From Owenia fusiformis (Eukaryota > Annelida > Polychaeta > Sabellida > Oweniidae), in NCBI GenBank assembly GCA_903813345.2, contig CAIIXF020000007.1, positions 34,256,538-34,320,537 of the forward strand: a DNA stretch of 64,000 nucleotides, in the 5' to 3' direction. A program made the translations under genes and the position numbers. A model generated the notes under the pieces. It saw nothing but the letters and a program-made list of their open reading frames with translations, did not search any database and was not told where the DNA came from. Below, in pieces: positions 23,799 through 35,400 of the stretch (position 1 is the stretch's first letter; every line of letters begins with the position of its first letter).

Positions 23799-24227
23799 GC
23801 GTGACACAAGTCTAATTATCTTTTAAGTTCTGAAAAGCTGATATCTGTATCTGCTTGAATTCAAAAGTTATAGCATTTATCAATTGTGGAGGTCTGAATT
23901 TCAATAAAACCTTAGTTATCATGGTAACCAATCAAATTTCAGCTCTCAAAGTCTGATTTAATACCTTAAAATCAATCATTGTCTAAGATCTGAAAAAATG
24001 AGACATGTATCACCCTTATTTCAAAAGTTATAGCATCCATCCAATGAGGGGGTTAGAATTTCCCTAAAACCCTGGTTACCATGGCAACCAATCATATACC
24101 AGCTCCCAAAGTATGATACAATACTTAAAACCAGCCATTTACGAAGATCTGAAAAAATGAGACCTGTATCTCCCTTATTTCAAAAGTTATAGCATCAATC
24201 GAATGTGGGGGTTCGAATCTGTGAAAT

Positions 24228-24502
24228 TGAGAAATTTTACAAGTAAATTTTCTATTAATTACAATACAAACCTATTCCATGACATATGCTAATACCCCTA
24301 ATTTGGAAAAATGGGCAAGTCCAAAAACAACAGGATTACCTGAATCCCTCTAGGTCAACTGACCTAACACCCCTTTATATGCTATATCTTCATAATTGTA
24401 CGCAGTAAAACTTAAAAATACTGCGGGGAGGCCGGGTGGGCCTATGGTCATGGAATAGGTTTGTATTGTAATTAATAGAAAATTTACTTGTAAAATTTTT
24501 CA
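24228..24502. mobile_element. Short palindromic element at the edge of the inner segment, copy 2
   Basis: Counterpart of 7248-7522, with the same TGAGAAATTTTACAAG end and inverted far end (one mismatch at the far end). It is followed directly by the inverted-repeat end of the inner segment. Confidence 0.75.
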
Positions 24503-25942
24503 ATTACATACAATCCAACCTATTCCATGACATGTGCTGAATTAAAAGTAAAGGAGGTGGGACCCCAATTAAGCCAAGAGTATAATAAATATATATACAC
24601 AAGTACTTATAATAAAAAGTAAATTCATATTACCAAAAAGTACTCTGATCTCACAAACCATAGTGATCCCTAGTAGAACAGCCACCGTCATCCATTGTAA
24701 GGCAGAGGCTGTGACACATCTGTATAACTGTTATTGTCCTATCATAGTGAGCAGTCTTAGCCATCTAAGGGTAATGACCAACTCCTATGAATAGAGACTG
24801 GTTAACCAAGGATGGGTCGTTTAACCAAACGAGGCAACCTTGCAGTTCTTCAAGGGTCCAGGTCACAAGCTAGTTGAGTTGAACCCTTCTGCAAAACAGT
24901 TCAGCTACACATCTGGGAGACTGTATGTCCTTTCACAGTGAGTATCCTTACCCATCTAAGGGTTGCGAATAACTCCTATGAATAGAACTGGTTAGCCAAG
25001 GATGGGCCGTTTAACCAAACGAGGCAACCTTGTAGTTCTTCAAAGGTCCAGGTCACAAGCTGGTTGAGTTGAACCCTTCTGCAAAACAGTTTCATTTACA
25101 CAAGAACTGGATAGACAAGGAATGGCTGTGTACAAGATAAAGACAAACCAAGTCCACCCAGTGTTACTTCCAATCACCAGACTACAGTGCAATACTTAGT
25201 TGGTAACAAGTTGCAGAGCACTTAAAGTTGTATATAGTTCTTGAAGCTGTAGACCCACCTGCAGCTTGGATGAGATCTACATGAGTTAATCCAAGCCATT
25301 GTTGTAGTTCTTGTCAGTGTAGACAAAGGCATCATCCTTTCATCCATTGGAATTCTAGGAAACTGCCGATAAATCAACTACCATGAGTCACAGCACAGGG
25401 TCCTAAAGGAACCAGTCTTGCATACAAAGTGAGGTGGTACACACTACATCTTGTTTTGTATCTGCTCTCAGAGTTGGAGGTTAGTTGAATAAACATCAAG
25501 TCCGGACCAGCGATGATCATAAAGCCGTTTCAGCCAACTTGTAGAATGGTTTAACGACATAGAACAATACCACTACACATCTGCTAAGTGCTTCTTGTCT
25601 TTGGATCCATAACAAAGTTACATGGAGCAAGACACCTCTGTAGACCCAGCCAGTCGAGGTTGGTACAGTCACCAGATAACTACAAGGATAAGTCAAACCA
25701 TCTTCTTTGTAGTACCAATTAGTATTCATCATAGAACAGATCAACCATTACTGCTGACCTGGGCAAGAAGAGACATCTTCCATCTGGCCAAAACAAGTTG
25801 TTCAATGGACAAACTAGTGCATCTAGACAGTCTATCCATCTGTATAAAACTGTAACACAGCTACCCTAGTAGACACAGTGGCACATCAAGCACAAAGTAG
25901 AACAGCATACAGGTCCATACTCATCTATAAAGGATTAGTATG

Positions 25943-27696
25943 CAGTGGCGTAGCCAGCAAATGGTGACCAGGGGTTCGATTTTCTATGTATCCACAAATC
26001 TTCCCCTTCATCGGTGTACCTCACAAAAAAGCATTTTTTTGTATTTGTTATACATTCAATGTACACCGTACCCCTCCAAAAGTTTGGCAACAATTTGATT
26101 TTCTATGTTGAAATAGTTTTTGGTGAATCTTTTACTGAAAAGATATTGAAATCTGGTAGCAAAATCATACATTTAAATTTTACTGCACTTGTTCAGTGGA
26201 ATCCAAATCAAGGGTTAGCATACATTGAGCCAACTTTTGTTAAGGGAAAATTATAACATATCTCTAAGGAACATGTTTTTGACGAGCTACCATAGATAAA
26301 TCCTCATTCCCAATTCATGCTTTAGAGTTCATTCAAAGATATTCAGACACATGCTATTTTCCCACACTTTAAATGATTTTTGAAAAGAATCCAAATCAAA
26401 AGAATTTTATTTTATATTTCATTTTGTAAGACCTCATGAACTTACAGTTATTTACTGAAAACTAGTATATTCATAGCAAATATTTTTGAAGAATGTAATA
26501 CTTATTTAATCATGGCGCACAATAAAAGTCGTAATGGCTGCACGAATACTCTCAATTGGTACTGACGATAAAAGTCACAGATGACAAATGTTATTGTATT
26601 ACATATGAAATGAAACATTCTATCACCGTTCCGCTGTTTTTATCATTAATGACGAGAATCATGAATGTTTTGAGAAATGAAAACATTTTAGATGAACTTG
26701 TGAATCATTATAGACTTTGATTTGTTTTTGAGAAATTAACGTTTTATTATTTTATTCAAGAATGCTGCCAAATCTTTTTAGACACACGATTTGAAACTTG
26801 TGGTAGGCCAATCCTCTGTCTTTCTGGCAAATAAATCTAGACTTATTTGATATAATCCTCCTTACGCCTTTGCTTTCCTCAGCAAAAGATGACTGCATCT
26901 GGCCTTTTTATTGGACAGAACTTTCCACTGCACGTAATGTGTGTACCTTTTACACTTGTATCTAGTACCAGAGACATACTCACCTAATTGCCTCCCTTAA
27001 TCCATTTATTTGCTAAACATATTATAATTAATGTCATAAACGCGATCCACTAAAGTTTGATATTCTTGAAAATAGAGTAAATACTTAATACACTGAAACA
27101 GCACCATTTTAATCTTAAAATGATCTCCGAGATGAACGTGCATCTGAAAAAGCAAAACTGATTTTTTTCGCAATCGATTTATTTTTCCTTAAAAAGTGAT
27201 GGATAATAAATACCCATTCGATCAAATACTTGTGTTTATAAATGATGCATATGCTTTTAATAAGAACTCATTTCAAAATGTTTCTATTATTTAATATTTG
27301 CTTTTGAGGACTTGTCAGACCCGGGGACTTAGCAAGAATTTTTTTGTTTGAAATAAAACAAAACGGAGGGGCACAGATTTGAAAGAAAATGTGTTTTCAT
27401 CAGTATTAAGACAATTTGTTTATTTCACTGTAGATGGAGCAGCTTTTTATTGTTTTTTTTTCTTTGCATAATGTCATAATGCTCCGGGGTCTTCCCAAAA
27501 TTAAACAATCCCACCCCGTGCCTGAGGTTGCCAATCTTTTGGAGAGAAGTGTAAATTTACTATTTTTATCTACTAGTCAAATAAATTGAATATATGTTAT
27601 TGGTTATTGCAATGAATTTTCCTCAAATATTTTTGAGGGGGAATCCCGACCGGGGGTTCGTCCGAACCCATCGAACCCCTGGTCCCTACGGCTATG
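25943..27696. mobile_element. 1.75-kb DNA element with CAGTGGCGTAGCC end
   Basis: Inserted in giant copy 2 only; copy 1 reads TTAGTATGGAGATG. The flanks are GTATG at 25938-25942 and 27697-27701. The left end is CAGTGGCGTAGCC; the right end, complemented, is CATAGCCGTAGGGACC. Both ends share GACCAGGGGTTCGAT within the first 45 bases. The interior is AT-rich with no long reading frame (an 80-codon frame at 26014 has no recognisable motif). It is a non-autonomous DNA transposon of unassigned superfamily. Confidence 0.82.
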
Positions 27697-28597
27697 GTAT
27701 GGAGATGAATCTAAAGGTGGTTGGAAACAAGCTTGCATTTGTTGGTAAACTTGTTAGACATCTTTAAGAAGATGAGGATATCACTGTTATGATTGTCTAT
27801 AGTGGCCATAGCATAACAGAAAGTATTCTACTGCCATCAAAGCACTGCTAAGTGTTGTTCCCACAAAGAGCTTGGCTTGGAATGCAAACTTCAATTGTTG
27901 TATTCGGCATTGTAGTTGAAAACTATTGGATTGTGGTTAGAACATCCATCTGTCCAGGTTGTAAACAGCAAAAATAGCTAGTGCTGCATATTGACAGAAT
28001 ACTGCAGAAGAATTCAGAAACTCACTGGATCAACAAAATTCTTGGCTTGGAACCAAAAACTTTTAAATGTTCTCCACAGGCTTCCAAAAGACAGACTAGT
28101 GGTATCGTCAATGGATAGTACATCTATCTGTCTATAAGAGTATAACAGCATTGAACGTAGATACTGCTACAAAAAGAAGCACTACTAGTATAGTATGAGA
28201 GTATAGTAGTGCTAGATCCACCAAAATCTGTGTCCAAAAACGTAACCTTTAAATTCATCCAGGTTTGTAGTTGGCAGCACTGGTTGACAAGAATAGTCAG
28301 CTTTTCTCCCGGGTCTGTCTAAAGCTACCAAGAGCATACATCATGGATGTAGGTGTATTGGAACACTACAGTATGTAGTTATGTAGTAATGTAGTGCTGG
28401 ATCCACACAGTTCTTGACTTGGAGCATAACCTTTGTAGATCAAACTTGGCTTGGAGTTGAAACTCTAGTATCAGCAGCCTATACATCAGGCCCGCATGGT
28501 CATCGAAGTACTACTGCATGTGTCTACCAGTCAATTGTTAGATCCATACAACGCTTTGTCCAAGAACATTACTTTTCAGTAGTCTTAAGCCAAACTT

Positions 28598-29240
28598 GCA
28601 GTTGCTCAAGGGAAAAAACTATATCATAAAAACATGATAAGTTTATCCAATTGGTTAAAACTTCCAGCCTTTTACTAGTTAAATAGTAGTATAAGTACTA
28701 TGAACTAGTAATAATATAAAACCAAATGAAGTCTGGACTGGAGTGAAACCTTAAAGCAATCCAGGCCCAAAAAGCCCAAGATTAATTCCACAAATAAAGT
28801 GCCTTGTAGTTTCTCAATGGAAAAAACGATATCATAAAACATGATTAGTTTATCAAATTGGTTAAATCTACCAGCCTGTTCTAGTTAAGTAGTAGTATAC
28901 GTACTAAGAACATGAACTAGAAATAAAATAAGACCAAAAGGAGTCTGGAACTGGAGTGATACCTGAAGGCAATCCAGGCCCAAAGACCACAATGATGAAT
29001 TCCACAATAAAAGTAACTCGCATTTTCTCAGGGGAAAAACTATATCAAAAGAAACATGGTCAGTTTATCCAAGTGGTTAAAACTACCAGCCTTTTACTAG
29101 TTAAATAGTAGTAAGTACTATGAACATGAACTAGTAAAAATATAAGAACTGTGAAGTCTGGAACTGGAGTGGAACCTTAAAGCAATCCAGGCCCGAAAAC
29201 CACAAAGGCAACTTTCACAAACAAAGGGATGTGTTTTCAA
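28598..29240. repeat. Three tandem copies of a unit of about 210 bp, copy 2
   Basis: Counterpart of 10616-11250, with the same three diverged units each ending in GCAATCCAGGCCC. Unit-by-unit identity with copy 1 is much higher than between neighbouring units. Confidence 0.8.
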
Positions 29241-31250
29241 TATTAGATGAAAACCACCTTGTTTGAAAATAATAACCAATCCACGAATGAATAAGTACTA
29301 TGGTTATGAATAAGAACGAAAATGAATGAAAACAGGCTCCAGATAATAAAAAATGAGAGCCCATCACTTAGAAGCATGTTTAAAACACAAGATTCATAGT
29401 ATAATAAACTGAACTGATGTGTAGAAACCTCTCTTCTACTGTTGATTGAATAATATAAAATTATATTTCAATCAATTGACTCATGATCTTATCAATTTAA
29501 GACAAGATTCAAACCTGTGTGAAGGTACACTGCTTATAAAAAAACATATAATTACTTAGAAAATATGCATGAAACCAATCAATACCAGAAAAGGAGTGAT
29601 TGATAAGTAGCTGTTCAAAAGTATGAAGCATATTTTAAGGTGAGCCACTCCATGAAAAAAACTGAGGTTAGAGTAAAACTAACCAAAAGATTCTAAGACA
29701 TAGAGTGGACCTGAGATATGTAGATAAACAATAATGTAGATCTCTATAAAGAGACACAAAAGTACAAACAAACAAAAAAAAACTTTGTAAAAAATTATCC
29801 TTGTAAAATTAAAAATAATGAAACAAGATTTGAAAACCAAGATATCCAAAATGATTGTAGAACAAACATCCTATGCCCTGGTATAAATAAAGAATGAATA
29901 TGTTGTGACCAGAAGGCATTAATGAGCCATTCAATGTATCTTAAAGTAAGGCTTCTGTAAACTAACTAATTTTACACGAATGTAAAATTAGACCTAAAAT
30001 TAGTTGATGAATAAGAAATACAAAAGTAAAAGCTGAGTGTATCTGTAAGCAGAAAACAAACAGAACATAGAAAAAAACAAGTGATGTGAAGAGTAGCAAG
30101 TGAATGAAACGTTCACATCTCTTAAAATGTCAAAAACTAATATTTTAAATTAAATGACTGCTAAACCACACAATTCCATAAAGTGCTGGAACCAAGAACC
30201 CTACAAAAGGGTGTAAAGTGATTGTGAATAAGGATGAGAATTAACTACATCTAGGAACAATGCAGATTCAATCCAACTGAAAAATATGTTATCTAGTCAA
30301 GCTAGTTACTAAACTAGAAAAAAAGTTGAGACTAATTCCCGACTAATAAAAAGTAAGAAAAAGAAACAAGAAAGATCAGCAAAAAGATCTTTCAATACAA
30401 GTAAAGTGTAATAATAATTTACACTCATCAATCAGTAGAGTTCTTAGAAAAAACTCCACCTATTCATAATCCCTGAACGCAACATTTCAAAAAAAAAGAA
30501 AACACTGTTCAGTGGATAAGCACAGCTTGAATGTAATGATTACTGAGTGAAAAACTAAGGAATAGTCATTCAAAGCAATGAACTCCAACAAAGCTACTGT
30601 AGGTGCATGAATAAGGGGAATAACCTTTTGAACCTAGAAGGCCATCATTACATAATATACTACACAAAAGTATAGTCAAGAACTCAAAGGATAAGAACCC
30701 TAGGGCTAGTAAAAGTATACTAGTATAGGGTTATGAGTGAAAAACCTTTACAAAAAAAGATCACACAAGCCAGTAGGGGTCAAATAAAGTTCAACTGGGT
30801 CTGAACTTATTGTCCCAAAGACAAGCTAGGCTAACCTAAAATTGACTATTAGTACACTAAAATACAACCACAAATGAGCTCACTGCACTGAAGAATGACT
30901 TGTGACTCTGTCCAAGTACCTTCTGCTGCTGAGGAGGCTGAGGTATAGTCTTGAAGATCTACCATGGGATGGTGGGCACCAACTCCCTCAGTTAACACTC
31001 AAGTTGTGCATGCTTCTAATATGCACCTTGCTGTCCCAAAGATCGGCTACTTGGTCATCTGTGCCAGTTCAGATTGTAGATTTGCCGACTTCTGTAGACT
31101 ATCACGTTGACTAGGTTCCCGTAACAATCTGGTAACCCCTAGTCCTGCATATATCTGCCATCAATTTACCAATTATCTAAGAAACTTCTAGCAGATAGAG
31201 TAAAAACTGGACTCTAAAATTTTTTCCACTTTTCCATACATAGGCAAGTA
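29241..31250. other. Non-coding core of giant copy 2
   Basis: Matches 11251-13502 and 17510-17930 of copy 1 with the Helentron-like and 4-kb insertions absent; the empty sites are at about 30077 and 30834. No gene: a 70-codon frame at 30902-31114 is closed in copy 1 by a TAA where this copy has TTA. Confidence 0.6.
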
Positions 31251-31909
31251 CAATTATGAAGATATAGCATATAAAGGGGTGTTAGGTCAGTTGACCTAGA
31301 GGGATTCAGGTAATCCTGTTGTTTTTGGACTTGCCCATTTTTCCAAATTAGGGGTATTAGCATATGTCATGGAATAGGTTGGATTGTATGTAATAGGCCT
31401 CTGTATAAATCATGGACCCATATAAGGCCAAAATCTGAGATTCTGTGGACTGATCTTTACATGAGATTGTTGCTAACATATTATAGATGTTTTCTATTCA
31501 CACTTCAACCCTTCCTAACACACTGGTGACAAAATATGCACAAAATGACTCTATCATTCCTGAAAAATTGGCCTGAAAATCGACACCCGAAGGGTATGTT
31601 TTATCCATTTCCATGGTAACCACTTAACCGTGTGACTTGAAATTTTTATCATATATTCATTACGTCCATACCAATATACCATAGCAATTTGAAAACATTC
31701 CACTGAGTATTTTTTGAGTTCTTGCCTAATTTTATAGTAGGGGTCCAAATTATAGCCCATGGGGGGTAAAATGGCCACAAAATCTAAAAGCTGAAAAGCT
31801 AGGATCTAATAATTCATACAAATATGTGAAATCATACTAGCAACATGAAAAATTATGTCCCATAAAATCCCTCTGAACGCACGCATTTAGGCTCATTCTG
31901 ACTGCACTA

Positions 31910-32322
31910 ATATATAATGTATAGAAATTTAAACTTAAAAGCCAGCAATGACATTAATTTTGTGATGATAACGTCACTTTGAAGTATTTATTACAGGTCA
32001 TGAAGATTCCCATTCCTTGATTTAAAGACTTTGACGTGTGCACATTGGTGGCATTGAGCCTTTTTTAATAGATCTCACACCTTAGAAGTGTATTCGTTAA
32101 GAAAAGAATCATACAATACCTAACAAATTTCACCATACCGTGCACTTATTCATTTAGCGATTTATTCGTAAAATTTCTCCTTAAAAATAAATCTTGCAGA
32201 TTTGTTGAATTTACTAGCTAAAATCAGTACTCCCCTTTATTTTCCAATCATCGACCATAATCCTGTGATTTATTTTTCATTTCATCTAAACATCACTCAA
32301 TCTATGCTAAAAACATACTTAC
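31910..32322. other. Intron 5 sequence between exon 5 and giant copy 2
   Basis: AT-rich, with no repeat or further exon that I recognise on the minus strand. I searched all three minus frames for a hydrophobic membrane-spanning segment and did not find one, so the next exon should lie further left. Confidence 0.5.
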
Positions 32323-32408
32323 AGAATCAACATGACAGATCCAGGACTCAGGCCACTAGGGGTCCCCTGCTGTGGATAACATGCAGCTTTAGTTGTCAGA
32401 GTAAAATA
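32323..32408 (-). CDS. MRH-domain gene, exon 5
   Basis: 86 bases between acceptor TTGTTTTCAG and donor GTAAGTATG: 28 codons from YFTLTTKAACYPQQG to LSPGSVMLI plus CT of the next codon. The sequence directly continues the MRH fold after exon 4 in phase 0, with the family's last cysteine (KAAC). It is isolated from exon 4 by a 13.5-kb intron filled with satellite, so an automated gene finder could easily miss it. A mariner starts 38 bases upstream of its acceptor. Confidence 0.82.
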
Positions 32409-35400
32409 CTGAAAACAATTAAATAAATAAACAAATATGGTACATACGAGGGGTGATCAATAAGTAATGGACGCTTTTTTACACAGATGCTTTTTATACA
32501 CCAATCCCTTCGATTTTCTTACCAGTGATACATCATTCAATTATCTATCAACTCTGAAGATTTGAAGACAAAATATGTAATACATGTTGATATATCCTCA
32601 TTTCCGTGAAGGAGGTACGGGTACCCTGGGACCGACATTTACGTCACATATTCTGAAGCTATTTTAGCTTGTTTAACATGCAATGCAGTTGAATGCAGGC
32701 TGAACAAAACAAACCATTATGGTCATGAATTACCCCATTTTGTTATGTCATAGTTGATTTTGAATATTTTATCATCACTATGTGGTATTCATGCCACATT
32801 CATTCCACAGGGCCCTCTAAATAGGTTCCATCAAGTGCTACATGTACACAATTCCTCATCCTCTTAACTCAAGATTGCGAGACAAGACTGAATCCATTCT
32901 CTGACATGGTAGCAAGATACAGTTGCATGGGTTGTTTTATTTAATCAAAGTTAATAAACCTGCGTCCTTTCTCTATAGAAATAAGTAGTATAGAAATAAA
33001 CAAGGCACATGTGAGCAGATGTGGGCAATATAGTGCATTGGCCAAGGTCCAGGGATATTGTTTTCTGAACATTTTGCGATCTGTGGGCAGGTGCATTGTC
33101 CATATGGAGTAGGATGTTCCCTTCTCTCACCACCCCTTTCTTCTACAATGCTTTCTCAAATTGACCTGCAAACCCCTTCCATGCAACACTTTGACATTAC
33201 AATACTTTCTGTTTATGTGTTACCAGTCAGCAAAACATTTCAAACAATACAACACTTCTTGCATATAAAAAGTTCAAATCTAACTCAAATTTACCAAACT
33301 GGCTAAAACTGAATATGTGACGTAAATGTCGGTCCCGGGGTACATGTACCTCCTTCACGGAAATAAGGATATATCAACATGTATTATACATTTTGTCTTC
33401 AAATCTTCAGAATTGATAGATAATTGAATGATGTATCACTGGTAGTAAAATCAAGTGGATTGGTCAATAAAAAGTATCTGTGTAAAAAAGCGTCCATTAC
33501 TTATTGATCACCCCTCGTACAAAGATGTGCCTCAATCAAAAGGTCTTGCAGACCCAAAATGGATCTATTTTGAATTATTGAAATGGATTTTTGTTGACAA
33601 CATTCTGCATATGTAAACTTGCAAAATAATTAATCTAATGTCAATTTTGAACTCCCTTATATAAAAATTTGCATCCAATCCTTCAAATTGATTTGTCTTG
33701 AAATGCCACCAATAGTAAATCAGCTATAATTAATGTGTGACTTTATCCTCTCTTTAATACAAAGCAGTGTTTCAAACAAAATTTTCTCAATGTCACAAAT
33801 CATAAATGAAACAAGTTCTTTACACACTGGTGATCCACTTGATTAAGCTAGTTATCGAAACAACTCGTTTCGGTAACAAAATGTCGGAACCTCGAAGGTA
33901 CGATTTTTCTTTTTTCCTTATTCCACGTGTTGTAGGGGGAATTCCCATGACATTTTTATAACAAACTTGTGTCAGTATCATATGTCTAAGAAAATGTACA
34001 TGATTGCGAACAAATAGTTGAGAAGACCACAGAATCGTCGATTTAATACCTCACTTAAGTTACGTAAACAGAACTTCAAAAAACAGTTAAGATCTGCATT
34101 TCTAACCGATTCCATTTACGTAACTTAAGTGAGGTATTAAATTGACGATTCCATTGTCTTCTGAACTATTTTTTCGCAATCATGTACATTTTCTTAAACA
34201 TATGATACTGACATACGACACACATTTGTTATAAAAATGTCGTGAGAATTCTGCCCACAACGCGTGAAATAAGAAAAAAATCAGTTCCTTTCAGAAACCA
34301 GCATAATCGAGTGGATCACCAATGTTACCCAAAAAATTTAATTATCCCTTTATCTCAGAGAGAACAACTCTAACTTTAACTAGATTTTGGAAATTGAACG
34401 AGTTCAATTTAAGACTCCAGATCTAGACTTTTTTTAGCCAAGTCATCCAGAATAAGCCAAGTCATCCAAAATAAGCTAAATCATCAAGAAAAAGAAGGAT
34501 GGATGGATGGATGAAAAAGAAAGGAAGGATAGGATAGAATAGGAAGGAACGATAGGATAGAATAGGAAAGAAGGATAGAATAGAATAGGAAGAAGGGGTA
34601 GAATAGGAAGGAGAAGATATGAAGCAAGGGTAGATAGGAAGGATAGGATAGGATCAGAAAGGAAGGATGGATGCATTTTTCAACATTTTCTTCTCTACTC
34701 TTGACTTTCTATCAGGATACCATCAGATCGATTTTTCTTGAAATTTCAAAACGCCATAACTTCCGAAGTTCCGAACCGGAAGTTGGATCAAAATTTGATT
34801 TGCAGATTCGGATTCCTGACAAAATTCTACCTCTAATTCATAAATCATACGTTAAATTTTGCGAATTTTTATTTTGACCTACTTTTCGGACACGCCATAA
34901 CTTCGGAACCGGAAGTCGGATTGAAATTTAATTTGCAGATTCGGATTTCTGAGAAGATGCTATTCTTAATTCATAACTCAAACGTTAAATTTGGAGAACT
35001 TTTTATTTTGACCTACTTTTTGGACACCATATTTCAAAAGTGGGTCAAAATACTTTCTGACGGCAAAAGGCTAACGCTATTAGCACAATCTTGGCTACAC
35101 ATATACACAATTTCGAGGAATATAATTAAAGTGTAGTGTCAGAATCGCAAAAATAAGGATAAACTATGAATTTGACCTAGATTTTGACCTAGGGATTTTG
35201 GTGTCCAAATTTTGAAGTTAGGTAGCCTTCGAGGTTCCCTTCTTTCATAGGCTTTCATTATTTTAAGCTGTACTTAGTCTATATCTCGTATTTTACACTT
35301 CAAAAAAATCTTTTTTCCCATTGACATAACATGGGGCACCAAATTTAGCGATTTTTGAGCTTTCAAAATGTCATAACTTCCGAACCGGAAATCGGATCGA

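Larger units (their letters stand above)
18435..31907. mobile_element. Giant non-coding inverted-repeat element, copy 2
   Basis: Starts GTGCAGTCAGAATGAG at 18435 and ends with its complement at 31907, followed by TA. The terminal inverted repeats extend for about 530 bases with perhaps 90% identity by eye, running into CTGTATAAATC..GGCCTTATATGG blocks. Inside, an inner segment is bounded by inverted copies of ACATACAATCCAACC (24503-24538 and 31359-31394). The core aligns with copy 1 base for base over most of its length with few substitutions, so the copies are recent relative to the divergence of their internal repeats. Later insertions unique to this copy are at 18988, 21239 and 25943. No protein-coding capacity is visible. 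It shares one TA with copy 1. Confidence 0.82.

Noticed and set aside
30902-31114. 70-codon frame in giant copy 2
   Set aside because: In copy 1 the same frame is closed by TAA where copy 2 has TTA. The product has no recognisable features.
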